DNA from: JBMOPD01 sp049323615
GTDB lineage: Bacteria; Bacillota; Desulfotomaculia; Desulfotomaculales; Desulfocucumaceae
Length of the DNA: 49,250 nucleotides
Direction: 5' to 3'
Assembly: GCA_049323615.1 (NCBI GenBank)
Contig: JBMOPD010000050.1
Coordinates: 1-49,250, forward strand
The position numbers and the translations under genes were made by a program. The first letter of the stretch is position 1; every line of letters begins with the position of its first letter. This document shows, in pieces, positions 31,807-39,843 of the stretch. The notes under the pieces are model-generated. The model was not told the DNA's origin, searched no databases, and worked only from the letters and a program-made list of their open reading frames with translations.

Positions 31807-33999
31807 ATGGCCGAAAGCGGCTGTATGGTCAAGTACACCGAGGATGTAATCAACTCCTTTTTAGAGGAAGAAGCGTGCTGCAGCCTTTGCCGCCGCATGT
31901 TCAACAATATATTGAAACAGCTGGAGGCAGTCAGGGAAGGCGAAGCCCCCCGGGACCCGGACATTATCGGGACCATCGGCCTTTTAGCCGGTGACGTCAT
32001 AAATTCGTGCCGCTGCGACAGGGGCAGGCCGGTGGCTGAACAGGTCATCTCCATTTTGCGGGACAATATGGGTGATTTCGCTGCCCATATCGAAAAAAGG
32101 GTTTGCCCGGCCGCCGAGTGCCCCCAGTTGGTGGTCGCTCCCTGCCAGGCGGCCTGCCCCGCAGGCATCGACGTCCCCAATTACGTCGCCCTGGTCGGCG
32201 AGGGGCGGTATGAGGAAGCCCTGGATCTGATCAGGGAAGATGTACCTTTACCCGGCGTCCTGGGGCGGGTTTGCGAGCATCCCTGCACCAAATATTGTGT
32301 CAGGGGGCGGGTTGACACCCCCATCGCCATATGCGCCCTGAAAAGGCTGGCCTACGACCAGGCCTGCGCGGGCGGAAACAGGCGGCCGCAGCCTCCGGAA
32401 AGGAAATACGGCGAGAAAATCGCCGTGGTGGGGTCGGGGCCGGCCGGGCTTTCGGCCGCCTATTTCCTGGCCAAAAGGGGCTACGGGGTGACCATATTTG
32501 AAGCCATGTCCGAGCCGGGAGGCATGCTGGCCTACGGAATTCCTCCCTACAGGCTTCCCCGGAATGTGCTCAGGGACGAAATAGACTATATAAAGGCCAT
32601 GGGAGTGGAATTCAGGCTTAACACACCCATCTCCGGCAACTATGACATCGGTGCGCTGAAAAAAGAAGGATACGCCGCAATATTTCTGAGCTCGGGGGCC
32701 TGGGAAGGTTCCAAGCCCAAAATCCCCAGCCTGGATAAATTCAGGGGCGTTTATGACGGGGTAAGCTTTCTCAGAACGGTCAACAAAGAACTGTTAGGTG
32801 AAGCGGCAGAAGAAAAAATCAACATTGAAGGTAAAAATGTCGTAGTGGTGGGAGGCGGCAACGTCGCCATCGACGCGGCAAGAGTTTCTTTACGCCTGGG
32901 GGCGAAGGAAGTGAGGATTGTTTACCGGCGCACCCGGGAGGAAATGCCGGCTTTGCCGGAAGAAATAGAAGACGCGGAAAAAGAGGGCGTCATTATCGAT
33001 TACCTGGTTTCCCCCGTCAACGTGGGCGGGGAGGAGGGCCGTGTCAGCTATATTGAATGCATTCGCAACGCCCTCAGCGAAGCCGATCAAAGCGGACGCC
33101 GCAGGCCGGTTCCGGTGGAGGACTCGGAATATAAAATCGAAGCCGACACGGTGATATTTGCCACCGGCCAGCAGCCGGTTCTTACCTACATCAAGGGGAA
33201 GCTGTTTGTAACCCTGGTTGACGTCGCCCAAAGGCGAATTGTGGTGAAAAACCCGCTGACTATGGAAACCTCCCAGCCGGGAGTCTTTTCGGGAGGTGAT
33301 TCGGTAACCGGGCCGGCCACCGTAATCATGGCCATTGCCGCCGGGAAGCGGGCTGCCGCCGGCATCGACGCTTATTTGAGGGATACAATTCTTCTGGTTG
33401 ACGTAAATAGAGAGAAGAGAAGAAGCAAGACCTTAATCCCGGTGACAGGCATGGAAAAGGCCCGGCCCAGCCTGATTGATTTTCATGGGCTGTACCTGGC
33501 CGGGAGAAAGAACACCTTTGAGGAAATAACCAAAACCATCGACGAGGAGGCCGCCAGGGTGGAGGCCCGCAGGTGCCTGCGCTGCGACATCTGCATCTCC
33601 TGCGGCCGGTGTGTTGACAACTGCCGCACCCACCTCAAGGTGAACGCCATCCGGCTGGGTTACATCAACGGCGTAGAAGGGACAGAATCAGACTTCAAGC
33701 ATCCCGAGGAAATATGTATAGGCTGCGGCACCTGTCATGTCAACTGTCCCACCGGGGCTATTACCATGAAAGACACGGGCAAATTCCGGGAGATGCGCAT
33801 GTGCGGCACCCTGATGAGCCGGCTGGAACTGGTTGAGTGCGAGGTATGCGGCCAAACCTTCGCCACGGTTAAGCACATTGACTTTATAAGCGCCAATATA
33901 AAAGGGCGCTTTGGGCAGGAACACCGTAAAATCATATGCCCCGACTGCACTCCCAAAGTGTTGTCCGCCAATACCTACAGGATTAAACCAAACATTTGA
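31807..33999 (+). CDS. NuoF-type Fe-S / GltD-like flavoprotein / ferredoxin / zinc-ribbon fusion
   Basis: 730 residues. Order: 1-105 resembles the C-terminal [4Fe-4S] helical domain of NuoF (CCSLCRR at 24-30, NSCRC at 67-70, ending EKRVCPA) but without the FMN part; 106-530 is a GltD-like unit with cysteines C113, C117, C156, C160, C164, an FAD motif VVGSGPAGL (207) and an NAD(P) motif VVVVGGGNVAIDAARV (343); about 588-665 is a two-cluster ferredoxin (CLRCDICISCGRCVDNC, CIGCGTCHVNCP); the last ~50 residues form a C-x2-C ... C-x2-C zinc-ribbon-like end. It should take electrons from NAD(P)H and pass them through the ferredoxin subunit to the Mo enzyme. Stop is followed by a terminator. Confidence 0.9.
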   Translation: MAESGCMVKYTEDVINSFLEEEACCSLCRRMFNNILKQLEAVREGEAPRDPDIIGTIGLLAGDVINSCRCDRGRPVAEQVISILRDNMGDFAAHIEKRVCPAAECPQLVVAPCQAACPAGIDVPNYVALVGEGRYEEALDLIREDVPLPGVLGRVCEHPCTKYCVRGRVDTPIAICALKRLAYDQACAGGNRRPQPPERKYGEKIAVVGSGPAGLSAAYFLAKRGYGVTIFEAMSEPGGMLAYGIPPYRLPRNVLRDEIDYIKAMGVEFRLNTPISGNYDIGALKKEGYAAIFLSSGAWEGSKPKIPSLDKFRGVYDGVSFLRTVNKELLGEAAEEKINIEGKNVVVVGGGNVAIDAARVSLRLGAKEVRIVYRRTREEMPALPEEIEDAEKEGVIIDYLVSPVNVGGEEGRVSYIECIRNALSEADQSGRRRPVPVEDSEYKIEADTVIFATGQQPVLTYIKGKLFVTLVDVAQRRIVVKNPLTMETSQPGVFSGGDSVTGPATVIMAIAAGKRAAAGIDAYLRDTILLVDVNREKRRSKTLIPVTGMEKARPSLIDFHGLYLAGRKNTFEEITKTIDEEAARVEARRCLRCDICISCGRCVDNCRTHLKVNAIRLGYINGVEGTESDFKHPEEICIGCGTCHVNCPTGAITMKDTGKFREMRMCGTLMSRLELVECEVCGQTFATVKHIDFISANIKGRFGQEHRKIICPDCTPKVLSANTYRIKPNI

Positions 34000-34011
34000 G
34001 GACCCGCATAT

Positions 34012-34048
34012 AAAAGAGGCTGGGGTTTAAAAATCCCAGCCTCTTTTT
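34012..34048. terminator. Intrinsic terminator of the reductase operon
   Basis: AAAAGAGGCTGGG / CCCAGCCTCTTTTT stem followed by T run; it separates the operon from the convergent Crp/Fnr gene and can work both ways. Confidence 0.9.
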
Positions 34049-34087
34049 GGCCGCCTAAAGATATAGAGAACACCGGCAGGCAAGCTG

Positions 34088-34756
34088 CTACGTTACCCAC
34101 TTGGACAGTTTATCCGGGTTCAATACCATGATCCCCCGGCCCTCGTAGTCGATGCTTTTCTCCATCCTGAAGGTGTTCAGCAGGGATGTCACCGTCTGCC
34201 TGGAGGTGCCCACCATATTGGCCAGTTCCTCGTGGGTGAGCTGAAGATTTATCCTGATTCCCCTTTTGGACTCCTCCCCACAGCGGTCCCCCATTTTAAG
34301 CAGCATCAGGGCCAGCCTGCCGGGGGCCTGCCAGCACACCATCTCATGGATGATTCCCTCAGCCTCCCTCATCCTGGCGCCCAGCAGTTTTGCCACCTTC
34401 AGGGCCAGCACGGGATGTCTGGCCAGCAGTTCTTCAAACTTATTCTTTCTTATGATGACCAGGCTGACATTGTTTATGGCCCCGGCGAAACACGTTCTTT
34501 CACCACCCCAAAGGGTTTCCGCAAGCCCCATCATCTCTCCCGGACTTCTTATACTGCCCACCGTCACCCGGCGCCCGTCTGAGGAAAGACGGTATATCTT
34601 GACCCAACCGCTTTCAATAAGAAATACCCTGTCGGCCAGGTCACCCGCTGCAAAAATAATGTGGTTCTTGGGGTAATGCACCGTTGAACCGGCTTCGCGC
34701 AGCAACATTTTTTCAATATCATCCAGTACCGGGAAATCAATGTTGGCCAGTGTCAT
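34088..34756 (-). CDS. Crp/Fnr-family regulator, full length
   Basis: 222 residues. Sensor beta roll (about 22-115), dimer helix (about 115-140), winged HTH (about 165-215: LTHEELANMVGTSRQTVTSLLNTF). The recognition helix has R-Q where CRP has R-E; a Gln there is also found in CooA, which reads TGTC rather than TGTGA half sites (from memory). No N-terminal Fnr-type cysteine cluster; one conserved Cys in RTCFAGA. It lies convergent with the reductase operon and is the nearest candidate binder of the TGTC-N8-GACA arrays. AAAGGGG precedes the ATG. Ligand unknown. Confidence 0.92.
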   Translation of the reverse strand: MTLANIDFPVLDDIEKMLLREAGSTVHYPKNHIIFAAGDLADRVFLIESGWVKIYRLSSDGRRVTVGSIRSPGEMMGLAETLWGGERTCFAGAINNVSLVIIRKNKFEELLARHPVLALKVAKLLGARMREAEGIIHEMVCWQAPGRLALMLLKMGDRCGEESKRGIRINLQLTHEELANMVGTSRQTVTSLLNTFRMEKSIDYEGRGIMVLNPDKLSKWVT

Positions 34757-34918
34757 TGCCGCTACCCCTTTCCTTAGTTTGTTATTTAATTATTTTCTAT
34801 AGTTATATTTCTATTCCTTCAGTGGGGAAAATTATTTTTAGAAAATTCATTAATTTTTGACCACGGCACGAAAATAATTATACACCACAACAAAAAAATA
34901 TGTCAAATTGGTTGTCAC

Positions 34919-35893
34919 CTAAAAGCACCCGGCCTTTGTGCCGCCCATGAAATACTTAAGTTCGGACAGGAGGTTGCTGAAAATATCCTTTACCGGAAGT
35001 ATTTCCTTTATCTGGTGCACGTTCTGCCCCACAAAAACAACCCCTTCCTCCACTTTCCCGGTCCTTGAGTTCTCCAGGGCGCCCAAAATACAGTATTGAC
35101 CGCTGCACTGCTTCAGGCAGGCGTCGCACTTTTCAGGGGCCGGCGCGTCACCGGAAAGCAGCCTGGAAACAAAGGAATTTTTCAGCGCCCTCCCGGGCAT
35201 GCCCACAGGGCTTGGAATAACCGTCACATCCTCGGGCTTTGCCTTCAGGTACATCCTTTTGAAGGATTCGGAAACGCCGCACTCCTTGCTGAGAACAAAC
35301 CTGGTGGCCATTTGAACTCCATCAGCCCCCAACTTCAAAGCCCTGGCAATCCCTTCCCCGTTTACAATCCCACCCGCCGCAATCAATGGGATCCTGACAG
35401 CTTCCCTGATGGCCGGCATTATTTCAAAAAGGGGCCTGTCTGTACCCAGGTGCCCGCCGGCCTCGGTTCCTTCCACCACCACCGCCGCCGCCCCGAATTT
35501 TTCCGCCAGTATGCCCAGCCTGGCCGAGGAGACAATGGAAACGATAGGTACGCCGGCCTCCTTTCCCCATTTGAACACATCCCGGGAAAAGCCGGCGCCG
35601 GTAAATATTGCGTCCACCTTCTCCTCCATGGCCGCCTTAACCATGTCGGCAAACCTCCTGATGGCAAACATTATGTTCACTCCCACGATTCCCCTGGTCA
35701 GCCGCCTGGCTTCCCTTATCTCCATGCGCATTTCTTCTATGCCCATGCCGGTGGCCCCGATTATTCCGATGCCTCCGGCCTCCGCCACCGCCGCCGCCAG
35801 AGAAGACGTGGAAACCCTGACAGCCATACCTCCCTGTATAATGGGTAAAGCCGGGACCAAATCACCAATCTTGAGTTTGGGGATCTGTAACAC
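34919..35893 (-). CDS. Nitronate monooxygenase / FabK-like FMN protein
   Basis: 324 residues, TIM-barrel flavoprotein. Seen: PIIQGGMAVRVS, GIIGATGMG, GVNIMFA, TEAGGHLG, IAAGGI and GADGVQMATRF, the markers of the 2-nitropropane dioxygenase / FabK group. Near residue 265 it has C-x2-C-x3-C-x4-C (KCDACLKQCSGQYC), a metal-site motif found in a clostridial subgroup. Known members are nitronate monooxygenases or enoyl reductases; the role here is open. GTG start with GGAGG upstream. It is alone, divergent from a ferredoxin-AOR pair. Confidence 0.85.
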   Translation of the reverse strand: MLQIPKLKIGDLVPALPIIQGGMAVRVSTSSLAAAVAEAGGIGIIGATGMGIEEMRMEIREARRLTRGIVGVNIMFAIRRFADMVKAAMEEKVDAIFTGAGFSRDVFKWGKEAGVPIVSIVSSARLGILAEKFGAAAVVVEGTEAGGHLGTDRPLFEIMPAIREAVRIPLIAAGGIVNGEGIARALKLGADGVQMATRFVLSKECGVSESFKRMYLKAKPEDVTVIPSPVGMPGRALKNSFVSRLLSGDAPAPEKCDACLKQCSGQYCILGALENSRTGKVEEGVVFVGQNVHQIKEILPVKDIFSNLLSELKYFMGGTKAGCF

Positions 35894-36004
35894 CTTAACC
35901 GCCTCCTCCGTATATAAATGCCTGTCGCTTTAAAACCCGGTAAAAACAGCAATTTGAAAAGCTTTTTAGATAAAGATAGTATTGCCTTCAGTAAATAAAT
36001 ACTA

Positions 36005-36024
36005 TAACATTCAGTAACATTCAG
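36005..36024. repeat. Tandem 10-bp direct repeat
   Basis: Two exact copies of TAACATTCAG back to back, with a related TTCAGTAA at about 35985, in the gap between the flavoprotein and ferredoxin genes. One helical turn apart, so it may be a regulator site. The rest of the 255-base gap is AT-rich without a gene. Confidence 0.4.
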
Positions 36025-36148
36025 TTTTTGGCCAGGGATTTTTATTATTAATTCCCTGCTGACTAACGAGTTTCCTACATGATTGGAAAGGTATTTTAAA
36101 AAAAATAAAGAAATAGGAATATACAAAAATTTTTTAAAGGTGAAAACG

Positions 36149-36394
36149 GTGGCCAAGGAAATAGTTATCAAACCCCGGCTCTGCACCGGCTGCACAACCT
36201 GTTCCCTGGCCTGCTCCCTGCAAAACAGGGATGAATTCAGGCCCTCCCTGGCTTATATCAAAATATTAAAAAGAGACTTCGAGGGTGTATTTGACATTAC
36301 ATTTTCCTCTTCCTGCAGGGGATGCGGGGTGTGTGCCCGTTCCTGCCCCTCGGGAGCCCTGAAGATAATTGAGGTGGCGGACCCTGCCGATTGA
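36149..36394 (+). CDS. Two-cluster ferredoxin (AOR partner)
   Basis: 81 residues with two complete [4Fe-4S] motifs: CTGCTTCSLAC near residue 11 and CRGCGVCARSC near residue 55. GTG 36149 has AAAGG eight bases upstream; GTG 36140 is an alternative. It lies 62 bases before an aldehyde ferredoxin oxidoreductase gene and is presumably its electron acceptor or a tightly coupled subunit, as in AorAB-like pairs. Confidence 0.85.
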   Translation: MAKEIVIKPRLCTGCTTCSLACSLQNRDEFRPSLAYIKILKRDFEGVFDITFSSSCRGCGVCARSCPSGALKIIEVADPAD

Positions 36395-36424
36395 TGCGCA
36401 ACTTGTGGAGGTGAACGCCGGAAC

Positions 36425-36444
36425 GGCTGCCTTCAAAGGCAGCC
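36425..36444 (+). promoter_or_regulatory. Hairpin in the leader of the AOR gene
   Basis: GGCTGCC / GGCAGCC with a 6-base loop, between a good GGAGGTGA site (36406) and the AOR start (36457), which has no ribosome site of its own. It may affect translation of the AOR relative to the ferredoxin. Confidence 0.4.
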
Positions 36445-36456
36445 ATACGGCACGTG

Positions 36457-38406
36457 ATGGTGTACTACGGTTACGCCGGAAATATTCTGGACATTGACCT
36501 CACCGCCGGCACGGTCCGGAAAAAAGACCTGCCGGAAAAATTGATTGATCAATACCTCGGCGGGCTGGGGTTCAACGCCGGCATACTGTACCGGGAGCTA
36601 AAGCCGGATACGGATCCCCTGGGCCCTGAAAACATACTGGTGTTCAGCACCGGCCCCCTGGTGGGCACCAGCGTCCCCACCGCATGCCGCACCGAGGCCT
36701 CGGCCCTGTCTCCGGCCACAGGGCTCTTTGGCACGGCCAATTCCGGCAACTACTGGGGCGGGGAACTGAAATACGCCGGCTACGACGCCCTGATCATCAG
36801 GGGCCGGTCGGAGAAACCGGTGTACATCCGGATATCAGGCGACGTGGTGGAAATACTTCCCGCCGCCCACCTGTGGGGGAAGGATGCCTGGGATACTATC
36901 AGGACAATTCAAGAGGAGACGAAGGACTCTGAAACACAGGTGGCCGTTATCGGTCCGGCCGGCGAGAACATGGTCCGCTTTGCCAGCATTGAAAACGGCC
37001 CCTTTGACGCCTGGGCCCGCACCGGGCTGGGGGCGGTAATGGGCTGTAAAAACCTTAAGGCTATAGCCGTCAGGGGAACCGGGCCGGTGAAGGTGGCCCG
37101 GCCTAAAGATTTTACCTCCGCCCTGGAGGAAACCCGCCGGGCCATATACGGGTCTCCCTTTTATCCCGCCTTCAAAAAGTTCGGCACCATGCTGGCCAGC
37201 ATACCCTACTACGAATTCGGCAGCCTGCCGGGACGCAATTACCAGACCGGAACGCCGGAAAACTGGATGGAGACCAGAAGCCGCAAGCAGCTTTCCGGTA
37301 TAACCAACCGGGGGGTCTCCTGCCAGGCCTGCCCGATCGCCTGCGCCCACTGGGTAAAGGTTAAGGAGGGACCCTATGCCGGCCTGGAGCTTAAGGATAT
37401 GGAGGTTACCCCGGTCATCGGGTTCGGCGCCGGGTGCGACATACAGGGGTTGCCGGCCATTGCGGCCGTCTGCGGGGCCTGCCAGCGCCTGGGCCTGGAC
37501 ATGGTGTCGGCTTCGGCCGCCGTGGCCTTTGCCATGGAAATGTACCAGCGGGGCGTCATAACCCGGAACGATCTTGGGTTTGCCCTGCCCTGGGGAAATG
37601 AGGAAGGGACCTTCAAACTACTGGAGATGATTGCCCGGCGCCGCGGTATCGGGAACGTACTGGCCGAGGGAACCCGCCTGGCCTCCACCCGGTTCCCCGG
37701 GTCGGAATCCTTTGCCATACATGTGAAGGGGCTTGAATGCATGCTGGCCGATCCCAGGGGGCGCTGGTCAACCTGGACCTTCGGCTACATCACCAACATC
37801 CGGGGCGGCGACCACCTGCGCACCAGGAACCCGGTGGAAAACCTCAAGCACAACGACAACCCCGTTCCCTACAAGACAGAAAAATTCGACCTGCCGGACC
37901 ATGTCTTCGAAGGGTTGGATATGCCCGCGGAATTAAAAAAAGCCGCCTTCGACCCGGCCTCCAGGGACGTAAATATCCCCCTGATGTCAAAATGGTCCGA
38001 GGACCTGATATCCATATACAACGCCCTGGGCATGTGCATCAGGCCCCCCGTTCTCCACACCGTCGGCCCCGTCCTGTTTTCAAAGCTGGTCACGGCCCTG
38101 ACCGGCCTGGATATCACTCCGGAACATGTGGCCAGGGCGGGGGAGCGCATCTGGAACACCATCAAGCTGTTTAACCTGAAACACGGGGAAAGGCCCGAAC
38201 AGTCCGACTATCCACCCAGGTTTTACCGGGAAGAGTCAAATTCAGGCCAAAAGCCCCTGGATCCCGGGGCGGTTAAAGCTGTACTGAGCGAATATTACCG
38301 GGCCAGGGGATGGGATCCCCGGACGGGTATTCCCACCTCCGAAAAACTGGAGGAGCTGGGCCTGGGATGTTGTTCAATTAATCTAAGTTTTCCGCCTTAC
38401 AAATAA
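36457..38406 (+). CDS. Aldehyde:ferredoxin oxidoreductase (tungsten/molybdenum)
   Basis: 649 residues, normal for the AOR family. N-terminal YYGYAGNILDIDLTAGTV; cofactor region RTEASALSPATGLFGTANSGNYWGG; [4Fe-4S] cysteines in CQACPIAC near residue 290 plus a later Cys in NALGMC near 527; the middle and C-terminal AOR domains are complete. It interconverts aldehydes and acids with ferredoxin using a bis-pterin tungsten or molybdenum. The exact aldehyde is unknown. ATG 36457 or the adjacent GTG 36454 fits the family start, yet no ribosome site is near (see hairpin). The 3' end overlaps the convergent next gene by 29 bases. Confidence 0.93.
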   Translation: MVYYGYAGNILDIDLTAGTVRKKDLPEKLIDQYLGGLGFNAGILYRELKPDTDPLGPENILVFSTGPLVGTSVPTACRTEASALSPATGLFGTANSGNYWGGELKYAGYDALIIRGRSEKPVYIRISGDVVEILPAAHLWGKDAWDTIRTIQEETKDSETQVAVIGPAGENMVRFASIENGPFDAWARTGLGAVMGCKNLKAIAVRGTGPVKVARPKDFTSALEETRRAIYGSPFYPAFKKFGTMLASIPYYEFGSLPGRNYQTGTPENWMETRSRKQLSGITNRGVSCQACPIACAHWVKVKEGPYAGLELKDMEVTPVIGFGAGCDIQGLPAIAAVCGACQRLGLDMVSASAAVAFAMEMYQRGVITRNDLGFALPWGNEEGTFKLLEMIARRRGIGNVLAEGTRLASTRFPGSESFAIHVKGLECMLADPRGRWSTWTFGYITNIRGGDHLRTRNPVENLKHNDNPVPYKTEKFDLPDHVFEGLDMPAELKKAAFDPASRDVNIPLMSKWSEDLISIYNALGMCIRPPVLHTVGPVLFSKLVTALTGLDITPEHVARAGERIWNTIKLFNLKHGERPEQSDYPPRFYREESNSGQKPLDPGAVKAVLSEYYRARGWDPRTGIPTSEKLEELGLGCCSINLSFPPYK

Positions 38407-38731
38407 AGTAGTTCTGTTCCAGGGTGGTATCGGCGATTTTCATAAAGCTGTCCTCCGGGCTCCAGGTAAGCTGGATGCGGATCCCGTCAAAATAGTCCAC
38501 CTTTTCTATGTCACCCACGGCCACCCTTTTGAAAGACGGTGTCTGGTGGGTAAAAATCAACTGAAATTTTTCATTGCGGACAAGCTTGAAATAGGAATCA
38601 CCAACGGATTTATCTATAACAACCACTTCAGGGACGGACTTATCAAGAAGTTTCTTGTTCTTGGTATACCAGTCAAGAGTTCCGGCTTTGACATTTATTT
38701 CATCTATCATGTCGTCTTTTCTGAAAGCCAC
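38378..38731 (-). CDS. Protein of unknown function
   Basis: 117 residues, no recognised family; short beta strands (PEVVVIDKSVGDSYFKLV, KFQLIFTHQTPSF) suggest a small beta-rich domain. No cysteine cluster or membrane segment. The GTG at 38731 has GAGGGG upstream; an ATG at 38752 lies right after a TATAGTATAAC box and is an alternative. It runs against the AOR gene, overlapping its last 29 bases. Confidence 0.5.
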   Translation of the reverse strand: MAFRKDDMIDEINVKAGTLDWYTKNKKLLDKSVPEVVVIDKSVGDSYFKLVRNEKFQLIFTHQTPSFKRVAVGDIEKVDYFDGIRIQLTWSPEDSFMKIADTTLEQNYFICKAENLD

Positions 38732-38916
38732 CCTTGCCCACCCCTCAGGCATGTTATACTATAAGAGTAATTCCGCACATTCACTTTTAATCCTGCTAAC
38801 ACAGCCATAAAATATCAAAAGTTTGTGCATACAGATACAAGCCGCCAAGAAGGAAAATGGATCCCGCTGGTCGTAATCATTCTTACAGGCCGTAAAATCG
38901 AAATGAGGCAAGTGGT

Positions 38917-39150
38917 ATGGAAACCTTATGGATACTTCTAATCGGTTTCGCCCTGGGGTTTGTCCTGATCACTCTAATCAGGCTGGGACAGGGCAAAATG
39001 GCAAACTGCCCGCGCTGCGGCAAGCGATACTGGGTAAGCCATAAAAAAACAGACCCTGTATGCAAGATATGCGGTGTCCCGCTGAAACTTGAAAAGACTG
39101 CCGCCCGTAAGGCCTCCGGGACGGTTAAGGCCGGCCGGAAAAAAAGGTAA
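38917..39150 (+). CDS. Membrane-anchored zinc-ribbon protein
   Basis: 77 residues: one N-terminal membrane helix (about 4-22), then CPRCGKRYW ... CKICG, a rubredoxin-like zinc knuckle (about 31-53), and a basic tail rich in K/R/A. Orientation puts the ribbon on the cytoplasmic side. The start has GAGG upstream. Function unknown. It precedes a P-loop ATPase gene across a repeat-containing gap. Confidence 0.7.
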   Translation: METLWILLIGFALGFVLITLIRLGQGKMANCPRCGKRYWVSHKKTDPVCKICGVPLKLEKTAARKASGTVKAGRKKR

Positions 39151-39182
39151 AATAGCAGGGATTGGGGATTAGTCCCTGGTGA

Positions 39183-39217
39183 GCTGACGGCTGACAGCCG
39201 ATAGCTGATGGCTGACA
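39183..39217. repeat. Short CTGA(C/T)GGCTGA-type tandem repeat
   Basis: Four to five imperfect copies of GCTGACG / GCTGATG-like units, the same repeat as at 9510. It is preceded by GGGATTGGGGATTAG, another simple repeat. Located just upstream of the ATPase gene's ribosome site. Confidence 0.5.
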
Positions 39218-39239
39218 AACATTTTTTGGAGGTATAGTC

Positions 39240-39800
39240 ATGGGCAGCCAGAGAAAGATTGCCATCATCGGGGGCCCGGGGACGGGAAAAACTACGCTGG
39301 TTAAGCAGTTGGACGTGGACTACAGCCTGGCCGGATACAACTCCGATGTCTGCCTGGAATTCGCCCGCACATATATAGTCAATTACGGTGTGCCGACCAG
39401 TATTTTTGAGCAGTTTCTCCTTTACGAGGGCCAGAAGCAGCGGGAAGCGGAATTTAAGCACTGTGAAATACTGTTTTGTGACAACGCCACCATCCTGAAC
39501 TATGTTTACGGCCTGATGTCCTGCAACTACAACAATCCCAAAGAGGTTTATTCCCTGATGAAACTGTTCCAGTGGGCCATGCAGGACCTGCCGGGCTATC
39601 AGATATTCTACGTGCCCAGGGAGTTTTCCCTGACCAGGGACGGGGTGCGCTACCAGGACCAGGAATTTGCCATTATGGTGGATAAAAAGATAAAAAATTT
39701 CCTGGACATAATGAATGTTCCCTACATAGTGGTGCAGGGCGACATCCAGACCAGGGTCAATACGGTAAAAGAAATAATTGGCTTTGAAAACAGGAGATAA
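39240..39800 (+). CDS. P-loop ATPase/kinase of the AAA_28 / NadR-like type
   Basis: 186 residues. Walker A GGPGTGKTTL at residue 11; EFARTYI near 40 resembles the region found in NadR-type ribosylnicotinamide kinases and AAA_28 proteins; FCDNA near 80 is the likely Walker B. No further domain. TTGGAGG site before the ATG. It could phosphorylate a small molecule or be a stand-alone ATPase; context gives no help. A strong terminator follows. Confidence 0.75.
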   Translation: MGSQRKIAIIGGPGTGKTTLVKQLDVDYSLAGYNSDVCLEFARTYIVNYGVPTSIFEQFLLYEGQKQREAEFKHCEILFCDNATILNYVYGLMSCNYNNPKEVYSLMKLFQWAMQDLPGYQIFYVPREFSLTRDGVRYQDQEFAIMVDKKIKNFLDIMNVPYIVVQGDIQTRVNTVKEIIGFENRR

Positions 39801-39807
39801 GTCAATA

Positions 39808-39837
39808 AAATACCCGGGCGCAGCGGCCCGGGTATTT
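39808..39837. terminator. Bidirectional intrinsic terminator
   Basis: 12-bp stem AAATACCCGGGC / GCCCGGGTATTT with a 6-base loop between convergent genes. Confidence 0.85.
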
Positions 39838-39843
39838 GTTATT

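Noticed and set aside
29148..33999. Membrane-bound Phs/Psr-type respiratory reductase
   Set aside because: No Tat signal on the Mo subunit and no NrfD or cytochrome anchor gene; the third gene is a soluble NAD(P)H flavoprotein.
34088..34756. CooA carbon monoxide sensor
   Set aside because: Recognition helix is similar, but the Cys/His haem ligand region and N-terminal Pro of CooA are not visible, and no CO dehydrogenase genes are near.
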